41,419 nucleotides of DNA from Deltaproteobacteria bacterium (lineage in GTDB: Bacteria > Myxococcota_A > UBA9160 > UBA4427). The stretch lies in NCBI GenBank assembly GCA_029261855.1, contig JAJDAN010000082.1, positions 1 to 41,419 of the forward strand, in the 5' to 3' direction. Every line of letters begins with the position of its first letter. The stretch's first letter is position 1. Below the pieces are notes generated by a model. That model searched no databases and was not told the origin of the DNA. It saw only the letters and a program-made list of their open reading frames with translations. The position numbers were made by a program, and so were the translations under genes. Shown here piece after piece: positions 8,898-17,700 of the stretch.

Positions 8898-10799
8898 CTA
8901 GTCGTCCTCGAGGTAGGTGTAGTCCTGCAAAGCGCGAGCGTATCGCTTGCGCAGGAGTGCCGCGTCCTGGATGCTGAGTTCTCCCGTGCGCAGGGACTTC
9001 TCCGTTGCGCGCCGCACGTGCTCGGTCAGCGACTTGGGGTCGTACTGCACGTAGCGCAGCACGTCGGATACGTCGTCGCCTTCGACCACGTGGTCGATGG
9101 AGTAGCCGCCGTCGGGCTCGAGCCGGACGTGCACGGCGTCGGTATCGCCGAAGAGGTTGTGCAGGTCTCCCAGGATCTCCTGGTAGGCGCCGACGAGGAA
9201 CACTCCGATGGAATAGGGCGAGCCGTTCGGCGGGTGTAGCTCGAGCACGGGCTTGGGCTCGCGGTCCCCGATGAACTGGTCGATCTTGCCGTCGCTGTCG
9301 CAGGTGAGGTCGACGAGCACGCCGAGCCGCGAAGGCCGCTCGTCGAGACGATGGATGGGCATCACCGGGAAGAGCTGCTTGACCGCCCAGGAATCCGGCG
9401 CCGACTGGAAGACCGAGAAGTTGGCGTAGTAGGTGTCGGCGAGCTGCACCTGGAGATCTGCGAGCTCCTCTGGCGGTGCTTCCAGGCCTTCGGCCTCCTG
9501 CAGGATGCGTCCGAAGCAGCACAGGGCCAGACGCTCGGCGCGGCCCCGGTCCGCCAGCCCGAGGTAGCCGAGGGAGAAGAGGGTGGTCGCTTCCTCGCGC
9601 AGCTCGAGGGCGTCGTTGTAGGCCTCTTGCAGGTGGTCCGCCTGCACGGCCTCCCACACGTCGAGCAGGTCCCGCAGGACCTTCGGCGCGCCTTCCTCGA
9701 GAGGCGGCGGCGTCCGGTCCTTCACGACCTCGTTCACCTCGAGGACGTCGAACACCAGCACCGAGTGGTGGGCCGTCATCGCGCGGCCGGACTCGGTCAC
9801 GATGTCCGGGACGGGAATGCCCGCGTCGTCGCAGGCTTCCTTGAGGAACGCCACCACGTCGTTGGCGTATTCCTGCAGAGAGTAGTTCTTCGACGAATGA
9901 GACTGGCTGCGGGTACCGTCGTAGTCCACCGCCAGGCCGCCGCCGACGTCCACCATCCCCAGGCGTGCGCCCATCTGGTGCAGGCCGACGTAGACCCGAC
10001 CCACTTCCTTGAGAGCTTCCTTGTGGGCCTGGATGGAGGTGATCTGCGAGCCGATGTGGGAATGCACGAGCTCGAGGCAATCGAGCATGTTCTCGCTGCG
10101 CAGTCGGTCGGCGGCCGCGACGATCTCGTCGGGCGTGAGCCCGAACTTCGAGCGCGGCCCGCCGGACTCGAGCCACCTGCCCGCACCGCGCGCGGACAAG
10201 CGCGCGCGAAGCCCCAGGCAAGGCCGGATGCCCAGCTCGCGGCTGGTCTTGATGACGAGATCGAGTTCGCGGTAGCGATCGATCACGATCACCGGGTGCC
10301 GCCCCAGGCGTTGGGCCAGCAGCGCCATTTCGATGTACGCCTTGTCCTTGTAGCCGTTGCAGATGATCAACGCGCCCGGCGTCTCGAGCACCGACAGGGC
10401 GATGAGCAGCTCGGGCTTGCTGCCCGCTTCGAGCCCGATCCCCGCCGAAGCGCCGTACTCGACGATTTCCTCGACGACGTGGCGCTGCTGGTTGACCTTG
10501 ATCGGGTACACGCCGCGGAAGCGCCCCGCGTACTCGTATTCTTCGAAGGCGCGGTCGAACGCGTTCACGATGCCGCGCACGCGGCTGGCGAGGATGTCCG
10601 AGAAGCGAATCAGCATGGGACTGCGAAGGCCCCGGTGCTTGAGGTCGAGCACGAGGGAGTGCAGATCGATGCGCGGCCCTTCCGTCCCTGCCGGACCGAC
10701 CACGACGTTGCCCTGCTCGCTGACCGAGAAGAAGTCGCCCCCCCAGCTGTCGACGCTGTACAGGGCGAGGCTGTCCTGGAAGGTCCAATCCTTCGACAT
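8898..10799 (-). CDS. speA: Biosynthetic arginine decarboxylase (633 aa)
   Basis: SpeA decarboxylates arginine to agmatine, the first step of the agmatine route to putrescine, using PLP. The N-terminal alanine-racemase-like barrel carries the PLP lysine in GVYPIKVNQ (K101), then GLEAGSKPELL, ELVHSHIGSQI and MVDVGGGLAVDYDG. The C-terminal part has the active-site Cys in LVDLTCDSDGKI (about C500) and GVFLVGAYQEILG. The length matches the long biosynthetic ADC family (about 630-660 aa), not diaminopimelate decarboxylase. The ATG at 10799 gives MSKDWTFQDS, the usual family start; the open frame upstream of it runs antisense-free through hisS and is not coding. A purine-rich, G-tract region lies directly upstream on the opposite strand. 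Confidence 0.96.
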   Translation of the reverse strand: MSKDWTFQDSLALYSVDSWGGDFFSVSEQGNVVVGPAGTEGPRIDLHSLVLDLKHRGLRSPMLIRFSDILASRVRGIVNAFDRAFEEYEYAGRFRGVYPIKVNQQRHVVEEIVEYGASAGIGLEAGSKPELLIALSVLETPGALIICNGYKDKAYIEMALLAQRLGRHPVIVIDRYRELDLVIKTSRELGIRPCLGLRARLSARGAGRWLESGGPRSKFGLTPDEIVAAADRLRSENMLDCLELVHSHIGSQITSIQAHKEALKEVGRVYVGLHQMGARLGMVDVGGGLAVDYDGTRSQSHSSKNYSLQEYANDVVAFLKEACDDAGIPVPDIVTESGRAMTAHHSVLVFDVLEVNEVVKDRTPPPLEEGAPKVLRDLLDVWEAVQADHLQEAYNDALELREEATTLFSLGYLGLADRGRAERLALCCFGRILQEAEGLEAPPEELADLQVQLADTYYANFSVFQSAPDSWAVKQLFPVMPIHRLDERPSRLGVLVDLTCDSDGKIDQFIGDREPKPVLELHPPNGSPYSIGVFLVGAYQEILGDLHNLFGDTDAVHVRLEPDGGYSIDHVVEGDDVSDVLRYVQYDPKSLTEHVRRATEKSLRTGELSIQDAALLRKRYARALQDYTYLEDD

Positions 10800-10815
10800 C
10801 GCGCGCTCTCGATTC

Positions 10816-10862
10816 GGGGGTTGCGAGGGTGGGGTGCGTGGGGTGGGAGGGATGGAGGTGGG
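10816..10862 (+). other. G-tract cluster with G-quadruplex potential upstream of speA
   Basis: In the 116-base gap between hisS and speA, the plus strand has seven runs of three to five G (10816-10820, 10827-10829, 10831-10834, 10840-10843, 10845-10847, 10849-10851, 10860-10862) with short loops. This meets the usual four-tract G-quadruplex pattern. The Gs are on the template strand for speA, so any effect would be on DNA or transcription and not on the speA mRNA, which is C-rich here. Confidence 0.5.
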
Positions 10863-10915
10863 TGGAGGTGCGTTGAGCGGAGCCGGCTTCTTCACGGGGC
10901 GCTCGGCGGCGCATA

Positions 10916-12196
10916 CTAGCTCGTCAGCTTCTCTTCGCGCTGCTCGCCGCTGGCCAGGTCGCGGACGGTGGCAACGCCGCGGGCCGCCTCGTCCGGCCCG
11001 ATGAGCCAGACCCGAGCCGCCCCGCTCTTGTCGGCGTCGGCCATCACCCGCTTGAGCCTCGGCAAGCCGAGCACCAGGTCCACGCGTTGTCCCTCCCGCC
11101 GGAGCCGCTCGGCCAGCCGTACGGCGGCGGGGCGCTCTGCCTCTTCCAGGGCAAAGACGACCGCGTCGATGGCGAGCGGCAGGTTCGGAAGCAGCCCCTT
11201 GTCGGCCAACAGCTCGCTCAGGACCACGTCGCCCATCCCGAAGCCGGCGGCGGGGAGAGGCGGGCCGCCCAGGGTCTCGAGCAGGCGGTCGTAGCGACCC
11301 CCTCCACAGATCGAGCGCAGGGTGCCCTCGGTGTCGAAGGCCTCGAAGACGATGCCCGTGTAGTAGGCCAGTCCTCGCACCGTCGCGGCGTCGAAGCACA
11401 CGCTGTCCGCCACCCCGTAGGCGTCCAGCAGGTCGAAGAGGCGGCGGATCTCCGCCAGCGGCTCCGAACCCTTGGGAGCGTGTTGCGCGGCGTCGTCGAG
11501 GTGGGTGGCGCCCAACATGGCGATCACGTCCGCCGCAGCGCCGGGTGTGAGCCGGACCAGCCCGCCGGCATCGGTCAGCTGGTCGGTCACTGCGTCGGGC
11601 CCGATCTTCGCGATCTTGTCGATGATCACGCACAGGGGCGCGAAGGCCTCGGGGCGGTCGCGCAGCGGCCCCGCCCGCAGCGCCTCTTCGACGAGCGCCC
11701 GACTGTTGACTTTCAGCGTCACGTGCTGGCGGTCGAGCCCGACCGCGTCGAAGAGCTGGAAGCAGGCCGAGATGAGTTCGGCCTCGGCGGTGACCGAGGG
11801 CTCGCCCCAGATGTCCATGTTCCACTGGTAGTGCTCGCGCTTGCGGCCGCGTGTCATGCGTTCGTAGCGCCAGCACTGCGGGATGCTGAACCAGCGCAGG
11901 GGCAGGCGCAGACCGCCCGCGCGGGCCTGCACCATGCGCGCGAGAGAAGGGGTGAATTCGGGCCGCAGGGCGAGATGTCGGTCGTGCAGCTCGAAGTGGT
12001 ACAGCTGGTCGACGATCTCTTCGCCCGCCTTGCGGATGAAGAGCTCCGCAGGCTCGAGCATGGGGGCGTCGACCTGCTCGAAGGCGAAGCGTGACGCGAC
12101 GGCGCGAAAGTGGTCGAAGAGCCACTCGCGTTGGCGAAGCTCGTCGGGGTAGAAATCGCGTGTTCCGCGTACGTTCTGGAAGCCGCCCTTGCTCAC
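10916..12196 (-). CDS. hisS: Histidyl-tRNA synthetase (426 aa)
   Basis: HisRS charges tRNA-His. Class II motifs are visible: motif 1 region FEQVDAPMLEPAELFIRKAG, motif 2 LRWFSIPQCWRYERMTRGRK followed by REHYQWNMDIWG, the histidine-binding RGLAYYTGIVFEAF, and GGGRYDRLLE with the motif 3 region GFGMGDVVL. Residues from about 330 form the anticodon-binding domain, so this is a true synthetase and not HisZ. The motif 2 sequence (RGRKREHYQWNMDI) resembles eukaryal and archaeal-type HisRS more than the E. coli type. The start is GTG at 12196 with no Shine-Dalgarno match, so a leaderless or weakly initiated message is possible. It is divergent from the VCBS lipoprotein and 116 bases upstream of speA. 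Confidence 0.95.
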   Translation of the reverse strand: MSKGGFQNVRGTRDFYPDELRQREWLFDHFRAVASRFAFEQVDAPMLEPAELFIRKAGEEIVDQLYHFELHDRHLALRPEFTPSLARMVQARAGGLRLPLRWFSIPQCWRYERMTRGRKREHYQWNMDIWGEPSVTAEAELISACFQLFDAVGLDRQHVTLKVNSRALVEEALRAGPLRDRPEAFAPLCVIIDKIAKIGPDAVTDQLTDAGGLVRLTPGAAADVIAMLGATHLDDAAQHAPKGSEPLAEIRRLFDLLDAYGVADSVCFDAATVRGLAYYTGIVFEAFDTEGTLRSICGGGRYDRLLETLGGPPLPAAGFGMGDVVLSELLADKGLLPNLPLAIDAVVFALEEAERPAAVRLAERLRREGQRVDLVLGLPRLKRVMADADKSGAARVWLIGPDEAARGVATVRDLASGEQREEKLTS

Positions 12197-12299
12197 GCGG
12201 GGAGGGATAACACGGCTGCCGGTGCGCTGCCGGTTTCGTGCCCCCCCTGCGCGACCCTGCTAAAAAAGCGGGCCAACACACGCTCGGAGAGGTTCAGTC

Positions 12300-13550
12300 A
12301 TGAAGTCCCACCGGATGAACACCCGTCTCGTTCTCTGTGTCCTCCTGGGCGCGACGTTGGCCGTCGGTTGCGGCAGTGCCGCCCCGGACGACCCGAAGGC
12401 GCTGGCGCTCTCGCTGGCGCAGTTCGCCGCGAAGCCGGGCCCCGGTGGGGCGCCCCAGCCGCTGCCCGCCCGTGTCGAGTTCCTGACGCCCCAGGCCGAC
12501 GGCTCCTGGAAGCTGACGACCCTCGACGATGCGGACAGCAACGTCTTCCACAAGGCGATGGAGTACGACGGCAAGCTGCTGACGGCCGCAGGATCCGCAG
12601 CGGCGCTGAAGCTGTGGACCCGCGACGCTTCGGGGAAGCTGACGGCAGAGACGATCTGGACGAAGGATTTCGGCGGCAAGTTCAGCCGCATGCGCGACGT
12701 CGAGGTGGGCGATCTGTTCGGAGACGGCCGTCCAGCCCTGGCGGTCGCGACCCACGACCAGGGCGTGGTGGCGACGGTCCAGCGGGATGCGACCGGGGCC
12801 TTCACGGTGACCGAGATCGACGAGGAGCCAGACACCTTCGTGCACGAGATCGAGATCGGAGATCTCGACGGCGACGGCGTCCTCGAGGTGTACGCGACCC
12901 CGAGCGAACCGAACCGGCTGGATGGCTCGGAGCAGTCGGGCTTCGTCGCGCGCTATGTGCCGAAGACCGGCGAGGGCCGCAAGATCGTCGCGGATCTCGG
13001 CACCCGGCACGCCAAGGAGATCCTCGTCGACGACGTCGACGGCGACGGCCGCGACGAGCTGTACGTCGTCGTCGAAGGCAAGCTCGACAAGGAGACCAAC
13101 GCCCTCGAGCACGGCGTCGAGATCCGCCGCTACGACGCCGATACCGACCCGGCCGAGGGTGTCGTCATTGCCGAGATCCGCGACCGTCTGACCCGCTTCC
13201 TGACGGTGGGTGACGTCGACGGCGACGGACAGAAGGAGATGGTGGCTGCGGCCTTCCAGAGCGGCCTGTGGCTGCTGCGGCCGGGAGAGCCCGGCCAGAA
13301 GTGGAAGGTCAGCTCCATCGACCGCAGCTCCGGCGGCTTCGAGCATGCTGCGATCCTGACGGACCTCGACGGCGACGGCCGCGACGAGCTCTACGCCGCC
13401 AGCGACAAGCACAACGAGGTCCGTCGCTATGTCTGGGATCCGGAAAAGAAGCGCCTGGTGCGCGAGGTGATCTACAAGCGCAAGGCGGGGGGAGGGGTCT
13501 TTACGTGGAACCTCATGCCCGTCTCCGGCACGCTCGTCCCGGCGGAGTGA
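12300..13550 (+). CDS. VCBS/FG-GAP repeat lipoprotein (416 aa)
   Basis: Predicted exported lipoprotein folding as a beta-propeller with calcium-binding loops. The signal peptide ends in LAVGC, so C24 is the likely lipidated residue. Five loops of the type GDLDGDG or DVDGDG recur through the protein (GDLFGDGRPA, GDLDGDGVLE, DDVDGDGRDE, GDVDGDGQKE, TDLDGDGRDE), each followed by a hydrophobic strand, as in FG-GAP/VCBS repeats. Such proteins often mediate adhesion or protein contacts on the cell surface or in the periplasm, but no specific role can be read here. The ATG at 12300 follows a ggagagg ribosome site. The gene stands alone, divergent from hisS and convergent with the nucleoside phosphorylase gene. 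Confidence 0.85.
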   Translation: MKSHRMNTRLVLCVLLGATLAVGCGSAAPDDPKALALSLAQFAAKPGPGGAPQPLPARVEFLTPQADGSWKLTTLDDADSNVFHKAMEYDGKLLTAAGSAAALKLWTRDASGKLTAETIWTKDFGGKFSRMRDVEVGDLFGDGRPALAVATHDQGVVATVQRDATGAFTVTEIDEEPDTFVHEIEIGDLDGDGVLEVYATPSEPNRLDGSEQSGFVARYVPKTGEGRKIVADLGTRHAKEILVDDVDGDGRDELYVVVEGKLDKETNALEHGVEIRRYDADTDPAEGVVIAEIRDRLTRFLTVGDVDGDGQKEMVAAAFQSGLWLLRPGEPGQKWKVSSIDRSSGGFEHAAILTDLDGDGRDELYAASDKHNEVRRYVWDPEKKRLVREVIYKRKAGGGVFTWNLMPVSGTLVPAE

Positions 13551-13575
13551 AGCCCGAGCCCCAGAGCTGACCCCG

Positions 13576-13637
13576 CCTCTAGCCCCCGGCCTCTAGCCCC
13601 CGGCCCCTAGCCCCCGGCCCCCGGCCCCTAGCCCTGG
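13576..13637. repeat. Tandem repeat, 14-bp unit CCTCTAGCCCCCGG
   Basis: Three 14-bp units (13576-13589, 13590-13603, 13604-13617; the third begins CCCC) are followed by a 7-bp half unit and a 13-bp degenerate unit ending at 13637. The array lies between convergent genes and overlaps the last codons of the nucleoside phosphorylase gene, whose TAG stop comes from the repeat's CTAG. The minus strand carries many G4-G5 runs, so the 3' end of that transcript could form RNA G-quadruplexes. The copy pattern looks like replication slippage. Confidence 0.85.
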
Positions 13638-14425
13638 ACGGGCGGGCTGCTTTCCGCGAGCCGCGCCATGGCGTCGCCGGCCACGTCGATGCACGCCGCC
13701 ATGTTGAGGTCGAGGTCGATTTCCGCCGGGCCGGGCCATGGCGTGCGGTCGGATACGACACAAACGCAGCCGGCGCGCAGGCCGAACAGGCCCGCCAGGG
13801 TGAGCAAGACGCCGGATTCCATCTCGCAGTTCAGGACACCGGCCGCCTGCATGTCGCGGATGCGGGTCTCGAGGTGGCTCGGCCAGTAGCCTCCGACGCT
13901 CATCGATTGCATCGATCCGTCCGCGCCGAGCACCGCGTTGCGGGCGTAGAAGGCGTCGAGCGACCAGGTGATGCCCGCGTGCACGGTGTGCCGGTGCTCG
14001 TGCGCGGCCTCGAGCAGCCTGCTGACGATCTCGTGATGCGCGACTGCCGGATACTCGGGGATCACGTAGCTGCGAGACGTACCGTCGTCGCGCACGGCCC
14101 CGGTGGTCACCACCAGATCGCCGAGGGCGAGACTTTCCGCCAGGCCGCCGCTGTTCCCGATCCGGATGAAGGTGTGTGCGCCCAGCTTCGCGAGTTCTTC
14201 CAGCACCACCGCTGTACTCGGAGCGCCGATCCCGGTGGACGCCGCCGTGACCCGGAGTCCGTTTCGCTGGCCCGTCACGATGCGGTACTCGCGGACGTTG
14301 CAGACTTCACGGGTCTCGGTCCAGGACGCGGCAATGCGCGCGACGCGTGACGGGTCGCCGCACAGGAAGACGTGCTGTGCGATGTCGCCCGGTCTGCATC
14401 CGGTGATCGGTTGTGCGTCGCTCAC
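13628..14425 (-). CDS. Nucleoside phosphorylase, uridine phosphorylase-like (265 aa)
   Basis: A PNP/UDP-family phosphorylase that would split a nucleoside with phosphate into base and ribose-1-phosphate. Family motifs are FLCGDPSRVARIA (phosphate-binding GDP loop), ASTGIGAPSTAVVLEEL, FIRIGNSGGL, the ribose-binding LNCEMESGVLLTLAGL and the late VVSDRTPWPG. The layout and spacing match E. coli uridine phosphorylase more closely than PNP or MTAP, but specificity cannot be fixed by eye, so no symbol is given. The C-terminus (AESSPPVQG) is encoded within or next to a 14-bp tandem repeat and may be poorly conserved. The gene is divergent from the giant DUF1302-type gene and convergent with the VCBS lipoprotein. 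Confidence 0.88.
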   Translation of the reverse strand: MSDAQPITGCRPGDIAQHVFLCGDPSRVARIAASWTETREVCNVREYRIVTGQRNGLRVTAASTGIGAPSTAVVLEELAKLGAHTFIRIGNSGGLAESLALGDLVVTTGAVRDDGTSRSYVIPEYPAVAHHEIVSRLLEAAHEHRHTVHAGITWSLDAFYARNAVLGADGSMQSMSVGGYWPSHLETRIRDMQAAGVLNCEMESGVLLTLAGLFGLRAGCVCVVSDRTPWPGPAEIDLDLNMAACIDVAGDAMARLAESSPPVQG

Positions 14426-14567
14426 GTCGTCGCGCTCCTTTCGAACGTCGCGCCTCCGGCCCGAGTTCGAGTCGTAGACTTTTCACTACACACGCTTCCG
14501 AGCCTCGATTCGGGTCCGGCGAGGCCGTCCGGGGGATTCCGGCAACCCGCAGGTGGGCGGAATTTCG

Positions 14568-14597
14568 TTGTTTCTGTAGCGGCCTGCAGGGTATAAA
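14568..14597 (+). promoter_or_regulatory. Sigma70-like promoter upstream of the giant outer-membrane protein
   Basis: A -35-like TTGTTT (14568-14573) and a -10-like TATAAA (14592-14597) are separated by 18 bases. These are AT-rich islands in otherwise GC-rich sequence, in the 305-base gap between the divergent phosphorylase and DUF1302-type genes. Transcription would begin near 14604 and give a 5' leader of about 127 nt holding the hairpin at 14623-14666. Confidence 0.5.
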
Positions 14598-14622
14598 TGC
14601 CAGTGCCGTCATGCGGATCCGT

Positions 14623-14666
14623 GAAGCCCCCGCTTCGAGACGACCCCCGGTCGAAGCGAGGGCTTC
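14623..14666 (+). promoter_or_regulatory. Leader hairpin before the giant outer-membrane protein gene
   Basis: A 16-base arm GAAGCCCCCGCTTCGA (14623-14638) pairs with TCGAAGCGAGGGCTTC (14651-14666) with one mismatch and a 12-base loop. It sits downstream of the predicted promoter and 64 bases before the ATG at 14731. There is no T-run after it, so it is not a standard intrinsic terminator. It could stabilise the leader, act as an attenuator with a partner, or bind a protein as a DNA palindrome. Confidence 0.5.
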
Positions 14667-14730
14667 CGTTGTCTCAGGCGGTGGCTCATCCAGGGAGCCG
14701 AAGGTCCACGAAGCGCGAGTGGAGGAAAGT

Positions 14731-17700
14731 ATGAACGTCGGTAGTGCGGTTGGGTCGATCTCGCGGTGGAGCTGGGGCGTCGCCCTGATCCTGCTCCTCG
14801 CGTCTCCGGTACAGGCCTTCGAGGCCTTCGATGGCCGACTCCAGGCCCATGGCTTCTACGAGAGCCAGTTCCGAACGATGAACGCCGACTACTCCGAGGA
14901 ATGGGACGTCACCCAGTGGTACAACGTCTTCAACCTCGAGCTCGAGCTCGATCTGGTGCAGGACACCATTGGTGTTCTCGACCTGATGTCCGCGTACGTG
15001 CGCGCCGAGGTTCGGTACGACTGCATCTACTCCAGCGGCTGCGGGATGTTCCGCGGGATCAACACCTACGGCGACCGATCGAAGAGCCTGCCGCGCCGCC
15101 TCTCGAACGGAACCACCGTCACCGCGTCCGGTGAGATTCCCATATATCCCGACGGGCGGGCGTCCGGCTCGACCACCGATCCTGTGCCCCTGTCCGAAGT
15201 CGTGGGCTTCTCGGGCGTGTCCGACACCCCCGGACAGTTCATCACCGGGTCCGTCGTGCCGTGTGTCCCCACCAATCCGAACCAGAATCGCCCGGGCTTC
15301 AACTGCTGGCCGAGGGGTGACGACGGCGTCAAGCCCTTCGACTACGTGTTCGAGAACTTCAGCGACTTCCGCTTCACGATGGTCAACGTCAAGGGCGGTT
15401 CCGGATCGGGCGACCCGACCGCAGTGCTGGGCCCGTGGTTGCCGAAGAACGGGGTCTCGACGATCGGCACCCTGTCGGACCGCGTGAACCCCTTCGACAG
15501 CAGTCGCCTGAATCCGGTGCTGAACTGCCGCGTGACCGGCGGCGCCAACGCCGACTGCTTCAGCGGGCGCTCGCCGGGTAACGGCGCTCGCCCGTTCCGG
15601 CCGATCCCCGTCTACGCCGAAGACTTCACCAAGGCTGGGCCTCAGAAGGTCCAGGTGGTGGTCTACGACGACGCCACGAACCCGGCGCTTTCGAATCCCA
15701 ACGACCCGTCGACCTACCGCGTGATCGAGATCGATACAGCCCACAACCACGGTGACGAGCGCTTCACCGGCGGCGCGCGCGAGAAGTACGTCACGGTCAA
15801 CGTCCGCTTCCCCGGCGACGACCCCAACGCACCGCCGCCGGCGCGGACCGCCTACGACGCGCGCGATCTCCGCCGAGCCCAGACCGGCGCACCCCTGCCG
15901 AACCTCAACTACGCAGTCTTCAAGACGAGTGACCGGCTGCTCCAGGAGAACCCGGCCGCCGCGCAGCCGCCGACGAACCCGGTGATCCCTGGCCAGAGCA
16001 TCACGACCCGCACCGAGTTCGTGAACGGGCAGGTCGTGGAGAGCAGCGCGGCTTCCCAGGCGCGCGGTCTCTTCGTTCCCAGCAAGCCCCTGCGTGAGCT
16101 GATGCAGGGAGGCGACCTTCGCCCGGCCTGGCCCCTGAATCTGAGCGAGAACCAACGGGCCTGGAATCGCGGTCTGGCCCAGCAGGACGAGAAGGAGCTG
16201 AAGGAGGCCTACCTCGACATCGAGATGTTCGACAGCCAGCTGTGGCTGCGCATCGGCAAGCAGCAGATCGTCTGGGGCAAGACCGAGCTCTTCCGCACCA
16301 CCGACCAGTTCAACCCCCAGGATCTCGCGCTCGCCACCCTGCCGAGTCTCGAGGAATCCCGCATCGCGCTGTGGTCCGTGCGCGGGGTCTGGTCGTTCTA
16401 CGAAGTCGGGCCTTTCGAGGACGTGCGTCTCGAGCTGGCGGCCAACATCGACGACTACGAATCCAGTGACTTCGGTTCCTGCGGTGAGCCCTACGTGGTC
16501 AACGTCGTGTGTAGCGCCCAGTTCGGCGCCTTCGCCCACGGCTTCACCGGCGTCGGCATCATCGGGATCGAGAAGACGCCCGAACCGTGGCAGTCGCTCA
16601 AGGGTTGGGAAATCGGCGGCCGCGTCGAGTGGCGCTGGGATCGCTTCAGCTTCGCGTTGTCCGATTTCTGGGGCTACGCCGACCTCCCCGCCGTACGTCG
16701 ACAGAGCACCTACGAGCGCAATGTCGATCCGCAGACCGGCCGGCCGCTCGTCTACATGGGCGGCATCACCCCGGACGACCGACGGATCAATCACTCCGTC
16801 AGCTACGCGTCGGACGTCTCCAACCTCTGGAGTGGTCTCGGGAACGGAAACGATCCCTGGCAGGACCCGTACAGCGATCTGCGGGATCTCATCGCTGCCC
16901 AGCAAGCCAACCCCGGTGGCGTCAACGCCGGAACCCTGCCGTTCGCGCGCGACCCGGATTCCTATGTTGCGCGCGGGACCGCGAGTGACACATCGGGCGT
17001 CAGCCGTACGAACTGCGGCACGACGAAGGCCAACAACGGGACCACCAACAACAACATCCGCTTCAACCAGCCGGGCGTTGCGAACGTCCAGGGCACCCTC
17101 GACGGCGGCAGCGACTGCTTGACCGCCGGTCCCACGCAGCTGTTCGACTACATCGATCCGAACGGCCGACCGCGAACCGCCGACGGCGATCTGGCCACCG
17201 GCTTCGACCCCAATGACCCGAACTGCACGCCGGTCGACACCAACGGGGACGGCGTCCTCGAGGTCCCCTCGACCTGCTCCTACCAGCCGACCAACTCGCT
17301 CGACTCGCACCACGCGAACCTGACGATCTTCACCTGGCTGTGCTCCGCCACGGTGGGCTTCCTGACCCTCGACGAGACGGCCTGCGCGCAGACGGTCTTT
17401 GGCAGCACCGAGGAAGCCTCTTCCGGCATCGTCGTCGCCGAGGTGATCGGTCGCCTGCTGGGGGGCGATGCCACCCTGAACGCGCTGCTGATCATCGATT
17501 CCGATCAGACCTGCACGTTGCCGCAGAACACGCAGCCCTTCTGCGACGGGCCGAACGACAAGGGCTCGGCGTTCCTGCCCTTCGCCCTGCCGATCGTCCA
17601 GCTGAGCAACGACCCCGGCGATTTCGAAGACTTCCGGGGCGATCCGAGCAATCCGCAGGGTTGTATCGACTTCCAGTACACCGACCTTCCCCCGAGCCAG

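Noticed and set aside
8881-10914. Long open frame overlapping speA in another minus-strand frame
   Set aside because: Arg/Pro/Ala-rich translation without motifs; the speA frame has a full set of conserved decarboxylase motifs.
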